From contig CAZARU010000022.1 in the NCBI GenBank assembly GCA_964487605.1, positions 1 through 64,000 of the forward strand: a stretch of 64,000 nt of DNA, written 5' to 3'. A model generated the notes under the pieces. That model was given only the letters and a program-made list of their open reading frames with translations. It made no database searches and was not told where the DNA came from. Of this stretch, positions 1-7,962 are shown in pieces (the stretch's first letter is position 1; every line of letters begins with the position of its first letter). Made by a program: the position numbers and the translations under genes. The stretch comes from JAJDAH01 sp964487605. Its GTDB lineage: Bacteria > Myxococcota_A > Polyangia > Polyangiales > Polyangiaceae.

Positions 1-1
1 T

Positions 2-76
2 GCGGGAGTAACTCAGTGGTAGAGTGCCACCTTGCCAAGGTGGACGTCGAGGGTTCGAATCCCTTCTCCCGCTCCA
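2..76 (+). tRNA. tRNA-Gly (anticodon GCC)
   Basis: A complete cloverleaf is readable. The acceptor arm 2-8 (GCGGGAG) pairs with 66-72 (CTCCCGC), followed by discriminator T73 and an encoded CCA at 74-76. The anticodon loop TTGCCAA gives anticodon GCC, and the T arm contains the GGTTCGAATCC core. It reads glycine codons GGC/GGU. The gene ends at the edge of a short scar region, a common place for island integration. Confidence 0.97.
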
Positions 77-95
77 GTGATTACGGCCGGTTGAG

Positions 96-590
96 TCAGC
101 CGGCCGTTCCCTCGTCGGGGGCATGCATACCACCTTGCATACCACCTCCGTCGTTGGCGGCTCCTTCCGCCGCCAGGGCGGTCGCTCTCGGTAACCCGAA
201 GAGCGACACGACGTTGCCCAAGTGCTCCTGCATCTCCAGGTCGTTCACGGTGGAGTACCGGAGCTGCACGAGACGCGCCCGCCGCAGCTCCGCGTCGAGC
301 ATCGGTGTGCGCCGCCCGATGACCAGCGCCGCCTGAACGGGCCCGTGCTCCCTGCGATGCTGGCGAATCGCCGCGAACAGGTGCACCAGCACCTCGAAGC
401 CAGGCGAGCCGACCTCCGCGAGGAACAGAGCGAACAGCATGTGCCACGGCGTGCGCGGAGCGGGCTTCGCTTCGCCCGCGTGGGACGTGGGCTTCGTGTC
501 GCGTGTCCGCGGCGTGCGTTCCGCCCCGCGTACCCTGGGCGTCCCGCGCGCGCTCGGCGTTGCCTTCGGCTCGCGTCCCCTCGGCGGCAT
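96..590 (-). CDS. Hypothetical protein beside tRNA-Gly
   Basis: A 164-residue reading frame with high GC at third codon positions and no family I recognise. The first 50 residues are a basic, Pro/Arg/Thr-rich, low-complexity stretch. The part that looks like a folded protein starts near Met51 (ATG at 438-440): a hydrophobic helix-like segment (LFALFLAEVG), then an Arg-rich amphipathic region and a Gly/Met tail. Translation may therefore start at Met51, giving 114 residues. It lies between tRNA-Gly and an Rhs-like remnant, so it could be cargo or debris of a former island. Coding status is uncertain. Confidence 0.45.
   Translation of the reverse strand: MPPRGREPKATPSARGTPRVRGAERTPRTRDTKPTSHAGEAKPAPRTPWHMLFALFLAEVGSPGFEVLVHLFAAIRQHRREHGPVQAALVIGRRTPMLDAELRRARLVQLRYSTVNDLEMQEHLGNVVSLFGLPRATALAAEGAANDGGGMQGGMHAPDEGTAG
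125..147. repeat. Short direct repeat, 11 bp x 2
   Basis: GCATACCACCT occurs at 125-135 and again at 137-147, a 12-bp period. It lies in the 3' end of the minus-strand hypothetical gene and encodes part of its Gly/Met tail. It could be replication slippage or a small footprint near the tRNA; nothing distinguishes these. Confidence 0.6.
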
Positions 591-860
591 GTCACGTCAC
601 GATTCGCACGGAGGCGCAGCGGAGTCGAGTTGCGCAGCGCCCCCCACGACGCGCCTCGCGTCCGTCCCCCGAGGCCACCTTCCGCTCACGACGGTCCCCT
701 CCGCGCGCGCGGAGCGCGCGCCGCCATGCCGCTGCGCGCCTCTGCCGCGTGCTCCCCGAGCGCGGCGCGCGCGAGCACACGCTTGGAGGGGACCGGCCGG
801 CCGCAGGCGGCAGCGCGCTCCGCGCGCTTCCATCCCGCGCACCGGCCGCCGAGGACGGAC
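591..860. other. GC-rich spacer without recognisable gene
   Basis: This very GC-rich stretch lies between the hypothetical gene and the Rhs-like remnant. Several frames are open only because stop codons are rare at this composition. The translations are Arg/Pro/Ala-rich and low in complexity with no recognisable motif. I see no promoter, RNA gene or repeat here. Confidence 0.5.
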
Positions 861-1069
861 GAGGGGAGGCATCACCACGTCTACGGCGATCGCGGCCAGA
901 CGACCACGGGCCTGCGCTACGACGACCGCCGCCGCCTGCGCAGCGTGCAGACCTACCGCGCGCCCGACTGGAGCGCGACCCCGACGACCCGCGCGCCCGG
1001 CGTGGCCGACGACCCGACGCGCCAGCTCCTGCTGCAAGACGAGGACTTCACCTACGAGCATCCGGATCA
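861..1069 (+). pseudogene. Rhs/YD-repeat or Tc-toxin-like remnant
   Basis: One + frame encodes about 65 residues with the look of an Rhs/YD-repeat shell: VYGDRG, then TTTGLRYD..RLRSVQTYR, then QLLLQDEDFTYEHPDQ. Rhs and TcB/C toxin proteins repeat the pattern G-x-x-T-x-x-x-Y-D-x-x-x-R-L, and the DEDFTY-like piece is typical between repeats. Full proteins are 1,000-2,500 residues long. Here the flanking sequence is low-complexity and the frame stops at 1097, so only a relic survives. The similarity is by eye; the family assignment is moderately sure and the pseudogene status is clear from the length. Confidence 0.55.
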
Positions 1070-1170
1070 GCGAAGGCGACGTTCTGGTTCAGGGTAAAGC
1101 AACCGGAGCGCTGGCGCTGATGGCCGAACCGTGCGGGCATTCCGGCCCGGCGCCGATCGATCCGGCCCGT

Positions 1171-1200
1171 AAAAAAAAAGTTCGCACCTACGTCGTAGGT
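1171..1200 (-). terminator. Intrinsic terminator of tRNA-Arg
   Basis: Read on the minus strand, the tRNA-Arg 3' end is followed at once by the inverted repeat ACCTA (1200-1196) / TAGGT (1190-1186) around a 5-nt loop. The full palindrome is ACCTACG-A-CGTAGGT. Six bases later comes a run of nine T (1179-1171). This is the expected layout for factor-independent termination. Confidence 0.75.
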
Positions 1201-1277
1201 TGGCGCCCCCGATACGATTCGAACGTACGACCTTGGCTTTAGGAAAGCCCTGCTCTGTCCAGCTGAGCTACGGGGGC
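1201..1277 (-). tRNA. tRNA-Arg (anticodon CCU)
   Basis: On the minus strand the acceptor GCCCCCG (1277-1271) pairs with CGGGGGC (1211-1205), then discriminator G and an encoded CCA (1203-1201). The anticodon loop TTCCTAA gives anticodon CCU, which reads the rare arginine codon AGG. The D-arm AGCTCAGCTGGA and T-loop TTCGAAT are intact. Confidence 0.96.
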
Positions 1278-1401
1278 GGCGGCGCGAGACGGTGCCACGG
1301 GCGCCGCACACGCTCAAGGCTCGGAAAAAGTGGCGCGTGTTGCCGAGCGCCGCCGCGCTCGGCTTGTTTCACGTCGGTGCTGATGACAGGGTCCGCGGCC
1401 C

Positions 1402-3021
1402 ATGCTCCGGCTCGACGGCGTCTCGAAGCGACACGGGCGGCAGATCCTGTTCCTGGACGCTTCCATGAGCGTGAACGCCGGCGAGAGGGTCGGGCTGGTC
1501 GGGCCGAACGGCGCGGGCAAGTCGACCATTTTTCGTCTCGCCGTGAAGGAAGAGGAGCCGGACGACGGCCACGTGATCCTCGACCGCGGCGTCACGATTG
1601 GCCACTTCAGCCAGGACGTGGGGGAAATGTCCGGTCGCTCGGTCGTCGAGGAGACGATGGCGGGCGCCGGCGAGGTCAGCGCCGTGAAGCGCGAGCTCGG
1701 CGAGCTGGAGCAGGCGATGGCGGATCCCGAGCGCGCTGGCGAGCTGGACGCGCTCGTGGAGCGCTTCGGCACCGTCCAGGCGCGCTTCGACGAGCTCGAC
1801 GGCTACGCTCTAGAGGCCCGCGCCAGGGAGGTGCTGGCGGGGCTCGGGTTTCGCGCGGCTGTGGTGGACGACGACGTGGGGCTCCTGAGCGGTGGCTGGA
1901 AGATGCGCGTCGGGCTCGCTCGCATTCTGCTGATGCGTCCGGATCTGCTCCTGCTCGACGAGCCGACGAACCATCTCGATCTCGAGAGCATCCTGTGGCT
2001 CGAGGGTTTCCTCCACGCCTTCGAGGGAGCGCTGGTCGTCACGTCCCACGATCGCGAGCTGCTCAACCGCCTGGTCACGAAAATAGTCGAGATTGACGGG
2101 GGCGAGCTCACGACGCACTCCGGGAACTACGACTTCTACGTCGGCCAGCGGGAGCTCGCGGCGGCCCAGGCCGAGGCGCAGTACGCGCGGCAGCAGGCCA
2201 TGCTGGCGAAGGAGGTCGCGTTCATCGAACGGTTCAAGGCGCGCGCGAGCCACGCCTCCCAGGTGCAGTCGCGCGTGAAGAAGCTCGAAAAGATCGACGT
2301 CATGGACCCTCCGAAGAAGCGCCGTGTGCTGGACTTCGACTTCCGGCAGCCCGACCGGTCGGGCGAGGACGTCGCGAAGCTGGAAGGGGTGCACAAGGCC
2401 TACGGCGATCTGGTCATCTACTCCGACTTCGACTTCCTCATCAGGCGCCGCGAACGATGGTGCGTCATGGGCGTGAACGGCGCGGGGAAGACCACGCTGC
2501 TCAAGCTGGTTGCCGGCGTGACCGAGCCGGACCAGGGAACGGTCACCCTGGGCGCCAGCGTGAAGCTCGGCTACTTCGCCCAGCACGCCATGGAGCTCCT
2601 CGACGAGGACGAGACCGTGGTGGGGCACTTGCAGCGGGAGTTCCCGCGGGCCACGCTCGGGACGCTGCGCACCCTGGCGGGGGCGTTCGGCTTCTCGGGC
2701 GACGAGGTCGAGAAGCGCTGCAGGGTGCTCTCCGGCGGCGAGAAGGCGCGGCTGGTGCTCGCCGCGCTCCTGTTCGATCCGCCGAACCTGCTCGTTCTCG
2801 ACGAGCCGACGAATCACCTGGACATGGACACGAAGGAGATGCTCGTCCGCGCGCTGGCGGGGTACGAGGGGACCATGCTCTTCGTGTCGCACGACCGCGA
2901 CTTTCTCTCGGCGCTGAGCAACCGCGTGCTCGAGCTGTCCCCGGCGGGAGCGCGCAGCTTCGGCGGCGGGTACCGCGAGTATGTGGCCCAGACCGGTCAC
3001 GAGGCGCCCCTCAGACCCTGA
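1402..3021 (+). CDS. ABC-F family ATPase
   Basis: This 539-residue protein has two ABC ATPase domains and no membrane segment, the hallmark of the ABC-F family, whose members act on ribosomes (EttA/Uup/YbiT group) rather than in transport. Domain 1 has Walker A GPNGAGKS at 34-41 and signature LSGGW at 162-166. The charged linker (about 240-310) between the domains is the part that reaches the ribosomal P site in known members. Domain 2 has Walker A GVNGAGKT at 357-364, LSGGEKARL and LLVLDEPTNHLD. Length and order match housekeeping ABC-F proteins. The subgroup and any resistance role cannot be read from sequence alone. It stands alone, 40 bp before a PPOX-fold gene on the same strand. Confidence 0.93.
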   Translation: MLRLDGVSKRHGRQILFLDASMSVNAGERVGLVGPNGAGKSTIFRLAVKEEEPDDGHVILDRGVTIGHFSQDVGEMSGRSVVEETMAGAGEVSAVKRELGELEQAMADPERAGELDALVERFGTVQARFDELDGYALEARAREVLAGLGFRAAVVDDDVGLLSGGWKMRVGLARILLMRPDLLLLDEPTNHLDLESILWLEGFLHAFEGALVVTSHDRELLNRLVTKIVEIDGGELTTHSGNYDFYVGQRELAAAQAEAQYARQQAMLAKEVAFIERFKARASHASQVQSRVKKLEKIDVMDPPKKRRVLDFDFRQPDRSGEDVAKLEGVHKAYGDLVIYSDFDFLIRRRERWCVMGVNGAGKTTLLKLVAGVTEPDQGTVTLGASVKLGYFAQHAMELLDEDETVVGHLQREFPRATLGTLRTLAGAFGFSGDEVEKRCRVLSGGEKARLVLAALLFDPPNLLVLDEPTNHLDMDTKEMLVRALAGYEGTMLFVSHDRDFLSALSNRVLELSPAGARSFGGGYREYVAQTGHEAPLRP

Positions 3022-3096
3022 CCGCCGGGCGGTCGTTCGGCTCCCGGGCGTGATGCCACCTTGCGCTACCGGCTTCGCCTGCGCGAAGCTCCCCGC

Positions 3097-3507
3097 GTGA
3101 GTCACGCCCGCGATCTCGATCGATCTCGCTACGTCTCGCTGGTCACGTACCGCAAGAACGGGACGCCGGTGAGAACGCCCGTCTGGCACGCGGCCCTCGA
3201 CGACGACCGCATCGGCATCTTCACGAACGGCGGTTCCCACAAGGTCAAGCGCCTGATGCTGGACTCCCGGGCGGCGCTCGCACCCTCGGACGCACGCGGG
3301 CACGTGCTGGGTGGGTGGATCGGCGGCCAGGCTCAGGTGGTGGTCGATCCGAGCCTCGACCGCACCGTCTACGAGGCCATCGGCGAGAAGTACGGGCTGG
3401 TGTGGACCGCGTACCACTTCGGCGCGAAGCTCATCGGACGCCACAAGCAGTGGAAGACCATCGTGGTGTCGCTGGAGGGGCCGGTGGAGACGCCTCGCGG
3501 CGGGTAG
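3097..3507 (+). CDS. PPOX-class flavin/F420-type oxidoreductase
   Basis: A split-barrel (pyridoxamine-phosphate-oxidase fold) protein of 136 residues. The N-terminal pattern RYVSLVTYRKNGTPVRTPVW and the later IFTNGGSHKVKRL match the small family annotated as probable F420-dependent PPOX enzymes (Rv2061-like). Members bind a flavin or deazaflavin and reduce an unknown substrate. I chose GTG 3097 because family members begin only a few residues before the RYVSL strand. An in-frame TTG at 3061 would add 12 poorly fitting residues. It lies 75 bp after the ABC-F gene and converges on the next gene with a 16-bp gap. The cofactor is inferred, not visible. Confidence 0.8.
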   Translation: MSHARDLDRSRYVSLVTYRKNGTPVRTPVWHAALDDDRIGIFTNGGSHKVKRLMLDSRAALAPSDARGHVLGGWIGGQAQVVVDPSLDRTVYEAIGEKYGLVWTAYHFGAKLIGRHKQWKTIVVSLEGPVETPRGG

Positions 3508-3523
3508 GGGAGGCCGCGGGCCG

Positions 3524-6500
3524 CTACTGCACGCTCGGGCAGAAGTGCTTGCGGTCGGCCGCGTCGGTGTTGTTGCCGTCGTTGCACTCGGCAATCGTGC
3601 CGTCCGGATCCGCGGTGCAGTGGAGGAGCACGTCCAGGTTCCTGGGGAACACGTCGATGGCCTGGGTGTGCATCACGCACGCTCCGGGGGCGATGGGGCC
3701 CGCGACGGTCTCCGTGTCGAGCGGCGCGCCACCGGACGACGGATTCCCCGCGTAGCACCGGATGACGACGTCGGCGGTCGGCAGGCTGCCGTCGTTGCAG
3801 ACCTGCATGGGGACGGCAGGTGTGGGGCAGCCGCTCGGTGTCCCCACGTCGAGACGGAGATCGGGCAGCTCGTTGCCGGGGTCCACGTCGGCCTCGAGCG
3901 TGTTGTTCGACTCGATGCACTCGCGCTCTCGATCCCCGTCGTCGACGACGACGCGCACGCGGTCCGGGAGCGTCCCCGGAGCGTTGTTCGCGGCGGCGAA
4001 CCGAACCGTCACCTGGACGACGTCACCGGGTTCCAGGCTCTGACCGAGCACCGCGACGAGCGGCTGCCCGGAGCCGTCGCGCAAGGCTTCGCTCAGAGGG
4101 AGGCTGGTCCACTCGCCGTGAAAGCTCACGACCACGCCCGGACCGACCCGCAGATCCCCCACGTTCCTGATCTCCACGGTGATGTCGATCAGGTTCGAGA
4201 GCTGGCCGCACGACGCGTCGGGCGACGTGATCTGGATGGCGGTCGGCGTCAGGTCCGGGGCGACGCCCTGACTGCGCGGCTGCGAGCGGTAGGTGTTGTA
4301 GAGCCGCCCGTTCATCGGGCGCCACGACTCGGGCTCGAACGCCGGGATGCGGCCTCCTTCGGTGACGTTCGTGACGTGGTAGGCGTGCTGGTTCCAGACG
4401 CGCCGCGCGCTCACCCACAGGTCGTTCGCGTCCCCCCACACCTCGATGCCGTTGTTGAAGTCGTTTCCACCGGCGCCCGACGGGTCGTTGCAGAAGCCGC
4501 TCTCGTTGCTCGTCGCGAAGACGATCTCCGCGTTGCCGTCGTTGTCCACGTCCGCGACGATGGGGTACTCGATACGGGTCCGGCTGGGTGAGCGCTCCTT
4601 GAAGTACACCGTGCCGTCCGTGCCGTCGTACACCCGGAAGTAGCACTCGTCGTTGTAGATGACCTCGGCGGCGCCGTCGCCGTTGAAGTCGAACACGCTG
4701 GACCCCGTGACGCGGCTGGAGTCGTCCTCCGTGGTGCGACGCCAGCCGTTGTAGAGGCACACGCACTGGCCCAGCGTGACGTTGCAGCCGAACTTCGACG
4801 GGTCCCCACAATCGGAGTGCCGTGTGCAGCTCTGCGCCGGCGGAGAGCGCGGCGGGTTGCCCGCGACCGAGTCGAGCCGGCTGGCATCGGCCCCGGGGTT
4901 GGGCCAGTCGTCGCACTCGCCGCCCGTCGTGGGCGCCTGCAAGTCCATCATCACGAACGACGTGGAGAACGCGCTCGAGACCTCCGGGAAGCCGTCGCCG
5001 TCGAAGTCGTCGACGTTCGGTGGTCCGCCTCTGTCGGTCGTGTCGTAGTCACGATCGAACCGCAGCTCACCGGTCTGGCCGTCGTAGACCATCAGGCGCG
5101 TGTTCGAGACGACGATGACCTCGGCGACGCCGTCGAGAGGGTTGGTCGGACCCGGAGGCGAGAGCTGATCCGCGCCCAGGATGTCGGCGATGGCGCAGAA
5201 GCCCTCGCGCTGAGCGTTCGGGACGGCGGTCGCGCCGTTCACGGCCTGTCCATCCCACACCACGACCAGCTCGCCGTTGCAGTAGGCGGTCTCCTCGGCG
5301 TTCGACGGGGGGTTCGTGCCGCAGTCCGAGCGGCGCGTGGCGCCCGCCGGCGGGCGTGGCAGTGAGTACACCGTGCTCCCCGCGACGATCTCCTGCTTCG
5401 AGTCTCCCACCAGGTTCGCGACGCACGACACGGGGCCCTGGCCCTGCGTTCCGATGGCCTGCGTCCCTTCGAACTGATCGGCGATCTGCAGCGCGCCGCC
5501 CGCGTCCTTCGTCAGCGTGAACACGATGCGCCCGACCACGATCTCGACGAAGCCCGCGTTGTCCACGTTCGCCAGGCTCGGCCCCGGGTTCGACCCGCGA
5601 AGGTTCACCGAAGGTCCCGTCGAGATGATCGCCCCGGTGTTGTCGTAGATCCGGAGGGCCCCGTTGTTGCTGCCCGTGTTGGATCCCTCGGTGATGGCGA
5701 CGATCTCCGGCACGCCGTCCCCGTCCAGGTCGCCGGCAGCCAGGCTCGCCGTGGAGTCCAGGTCCCCGTCGTTGACGCAGTCGCAGGTGGCCGGCAGCGC
5801 GTCGCCGCGGCGCCACACGTTGGTGCCGCAGGCGGCGAAGGCGTCCGCCCCCTTGTTCGGTCCCCCGCCGTGGATCGCCCGCAGCACGCCGTTCGACGAC
5901 AGATCCTGGTTGCAGAACGTCGTGAAGAGGATCTCCGGAAAGTCCCGCTCGTCGATGAGGCCATCGCCGTTGTCGTCGTCGAGGTTGATGACGACCGGCG
6001 CCATCACCGCCTGCGCACTCTGCTCGAAGGGGCTACCCGTCGCGCTGGGCGTCGCGATGCCCGTTCCGCCCCACTCGATCTCGCTGGCGGGCAGCACGTT
6101 GGCGAAGGGCTCGGGGGGAAGCCGGCACGTCGGAGCTTCGCCGGTGCCGGCGCAGGTTGCCACTTCACACTCGGTGAAGCGGGGACAGTCCCAGTCGTCC
6201 TCGCACGGGCATCCCGCGACGCCGCCCCCGGCGTCGTCGCAGAGGCTCGTGAAGTAGGGGGATCCGCTCCCGCAGGAGTAGCGGCTCGTCTCGCCGCCGC
6301 CGTTCGGATCGCAGACGAGGAGGGACTGCCCGTCGCAGCGCGCGTCCGCGGCCGTGCACACGTCATCGACGCAGATGCCCCCGCCGCCGTCCACCGCCGA
6401 CGTGTCGCAATACCGGGAAGGGTCGCACCCGACGTCGCTCTCGCAGGAGTTGTCCTCGCAGAGCGCGCCGCCGTCCGTGACGATGCAGAGCTGGGTCGGC

Positions 6501-6823
6501 GAACAGCCGAGCATTTCGCAGGTGTTCCCCACGCACGCCGCGCCGCCGTCCGCCAGCAGCTCGCAGTGCTGGTCCGCGCCGCAGGAGGCGTTGCTGCAAG
6601 CGTCCCCGCCGCCATCTCCACCCGAGCCCGCCGATCCGTCGGGCTGGATCACGATGTTCCCCGTCGCGCCGCTGCCGTCCGTGTGCGCTCCTCCGGCCCC
6701 CGCGGCACCGTCACCGAACTCGCCGCGTCCCGTCGCGATCTCCGGATCTCCGCCGCACGCGAAGACGATGGTGGCCAGCAGGGGCGCGCCGGTGAGCAAG
6801 GCCAGTTCGCGACGACGAAGCAT
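3524..6823 (-). CDS. FG-GAP/CARDB surface lipoprotein, Cys-rich
   Basis: A 1099-residue secreted lipoprotein. Residues 1-23 form a lipoprotein signal (LLATIVFAC, lipidated Cys23), followed by a Gly/Ala-rich tether. Residues about 75-230 hold tandem Cys-rich EGF-like modules with conserved CSPTQLC / CDPSRYC spacing. The central 280-840 region is a beta-propeller-type set of FG-GAP/VCBS repeats with Ca-binding loops such as DLDGDGVPEIV, DFDGDGFPEV and DVDNDGNAEIV. Near 900-1000 is a CARDB-like Ig-fold domain (DLTPTAIQITSP..). Such proteins are common in myxobacterial genomes; ligands are unknown. Adhesion or recognition at the cell surface is a reasonable inference. ATG 6823 has no Shine-Dalgarno; a TACTAG hexamer lies 9 nt upstream. 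Confidence 0.85.
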   Translation of the reverse strand: MLRRRELALLTGAPLLATIVFACGGDPEIATGRGEFGDGAAGAGGAHTDGSGATGNIVIQPDGSAGSGGDGGGDACSNASCGADQHCELLADGGAACVGNTCEMLGCSPTQLCIVTDGGALCEDNSCESDVGCDPSRYCDTSAVDGGGGICVDDVCTAADARCDGQSLLVCDPNGGGETSRYSCGSGSPYFTSLCDDAGGGVAGCPCEDDWDCPRFTECEVATCAGTGEAPTCRLPPEPFANVLPASEIEWGGTGIATPSATGSPFEQSAQAVMAPVVINLDDDNGDGLIDERDFPEILFTTFCNQDLSSNGVLRAIHGGGPNKGADAFAACGTNVWRRGDALPATCDCVNDGDLDSTASLAAGDLDGDGVPEIVAITEGSNTGSNNGALRIYDNTGAIISTGPSVNLRGSNPGPSLANVDNAGFVEIVVGRIVFTLTKDAGGALQIADQFEGTQAIGTQGQGPVSCVANLVGDSKQEIVAGSTVYSLPRPPAGATRRSDCGTNPPSNAEETAYCNGELVVVWDGQAVNGATAVPNAQREGFCAIADILGADQLSPPGPTNPLDGVAEVIVVSNTRLMVYDGQTGELRFDRDYDTTDRGGPPNVDDFDGDGFPEVSSAFSTSFVMMDLQAPTTGGECDDWPNPGADASRLDSVAGNPPRSPPAQSCTRHSDCGDPSKFGCNVTLGQCVCLYNGWRRTTEDDSSRVTGSSVFDFNGDGAAEVIYNDECYFRVYDGTDGTVYFKERSPSRTRIEYPIVADVDNDGNAEIVFATSNESGFCNDPSGAGGNDFNNGIEVWGDANDLWVSARRVWNQHAYHVTNVTEGGRIPAFEPESWRPMNGRLYNTYRSQPRSQGVAPDLTPTAIQITSPDASCGQLSNLIDITVEIRNVGDLRVGPGVVVSFHGEWTSLPLSEALRDGSGQPLVAVLGQSLEPGDVVQVTVRFAAANNAPGTLPDRVRVVVDDGDRERECIESNNTLEADVDPGNELPDLRLDVGTPSGCPTPAVPMQVCNDGSLPTADVVIRCYAGNPSSGGAPLDTETVAGPIAPGACVMHTQAIDVFPRNLDVLLHCTADPDGTIAECNDGNNTDAADRKHFCPSVQ

Positions 6824-6868
6824 CCGTCGAAGCTAGTACCGCGCAGCCGAGGTTCCTACCGGGTTCGG

Positions 6869-7858
6869 CTAGCTCGCAGCGCGCGGCGCCCCTGCCGCGT
6901 CGAGCGCGGCCTCCACGGCGCCGAAGCCGACGGGCGACAGCAGCTCCTCGGCGGGCACCTCCGGTCCGGGCACGTCCAGTCTGAGACCGGGGAGCGCGTC
7001 GTGCGCTGGCCAGCGGCCCGGGGTCCTCGTGACCGAGAGTCGCACGGCCCGGTCTTCGTCCTGTCGCAGGATCAGCGCGTCCGCGTCGCTGCGGTCGTTC
7101 TCCCGTCCGTGCGTCCAGACGTACGTCCGATCGAACGCGCGCCGCGTGTCGAGCGTCTCACCGAACGCTTCGAGCACGCCGTCCGGACGAATGCGCAGCA
7201 CGGGATGCGCCGGGTGCGCCGTCGGGAGCACCAGCAGCGCGCCCCCGTGCGCCGCGGCCGCCTCGCGGATCGCGTTCCCGAGCGCGGACAGCTCCTGCGA
7301 AGCCTCGACGCGGCACGAGAGGGTCGCGCCCGACTCCCCGAGTCGCCACAGCGTGGACCACGTCGCGCCGGGCGCCAGGTCGCGCGCCACGTGGCCAAGG
7401 TGGTCGGTTCGCGCGCGGTGCCATCGGGCCCGCCAGAGCCGCGAGCCGCCCAGCGCATCGCCGATCCGGCCGTGGAGCACCAGGCGGGTCGCCGCCTGGG
7501 CGGCGATCAGCGCCACGTCGTCGCCGTTCTGGACGACGCACGCGTCGAGCGGTTCGTCGAGATCGAGGACGGGTTCGTCGTCGGCGATCACCGTGCGTCC
7601 TCTCAGGCCGAGCGTGTGGGCGGCGGACCGACCCACCGAGTAGGCGGCGAGCGCGGCAACCACGATCCCCGACAGCGCGGTCACGGCGAGCGCTCCGGGC
7701 TGGACCGCCGCTCCGCCGGCCATCTCGAGTCCCACCGCCAGGACGCCCAGCCAGGTGACCAGGACCGCCGCGCCGACGCCGAGGCTGGGGCCTCCGGCGT
7801 CGGTGTGCACCGTCACCGCCTGGCTCGCGCTTTCCGAGCGCCCCTTCCGATACACCAT
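6869..7858 (-). CDS. Hypothetical membrane protein, two TM helices
   Basis: A 329-residue protein I do not recognise. Two hydrophobic helices lie near residues 25-45 (VGAAVLVTWLGVLAVGLEM) and 52-72. A soluble C-terminal region of about 250 residues follows, with alternating beta-type segments (VIADDEPVLDLD, DACVVQNGDDVALIAA). The helix pair resembles the small membrane domain of PH-like or DUF3137-type proteins, but no motif settles it. It is divergent from ftsH with a 104-bp gap in which both genes carry the same CTAGGTTCG motif, so shared control is possible; a functional link to FtsH is only inference. Confidence 0.75.
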   Translation of the reverse strand: MVYRKGRSESASQAVTVHTDAGGPSLGVGAAVLVTWLGVLAVGLEMAGGAAVQPGALAVTALSGIVVAALAAYSVGRSAAHTLGLRGRTVIADDEPVLDLDEPLDACVVQNGDDVALIAAQAATRLVLHGRIGDALGGSRLWRARWHRARTDHLGHVARDLAPGATWSTLWRLGESGATLSCRVEASQELSALGNAIREAAAAHGGALLVLPTAHPAHPVLRIRPDGVLEAFGETLDTRRAFDRTYVWTHGRENDRSDADALILRQDEDRAVRLSVTRTPGRWPAHDALPGLRLDVPGPEVPAEELLSPVGFGAVEAALDAAGAPRAAS

Positions 7859-7962
7859 GGCCCGTCGAACCTAGCGGTCGTGCCGATCCGCAGCCAGCCT
7901 CGGGGCCTCCGAGTCCAGGACCATCGACAGGGCGAGGGGCCGTCGCTAGGTTCGCTCGTCCC
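7859..7962. promoter_or_regulatory. Divergent promoter region with paired CGCTAGGTTCG
   Basis: The 104-bp gap before ftsH contains the 11-mer CGCTAGGTTCG twice, facing outward: on the minus strand at 7876-7866 and on the plus strand at 7946-7956. In each copy TAGGTT (7873-7868 minus, 7948-7953 plus) lies exactly 9 nt before the start codon. No Shine-Dalgarno is present for either gene. The hexamer fits a TAnnnT -10 element that would start transcription at or next to the initiation codon. No -35 consensus is obvious. Confidence 0.5.

Noticed and set aside
13..447. Minus-strand frame ending in a GEGIRTLD-like sequence
   Set aside because: That peptide is the well-known false translation of the reverse strand of a tRNA gene; the frame runs through tRNA-Gly.
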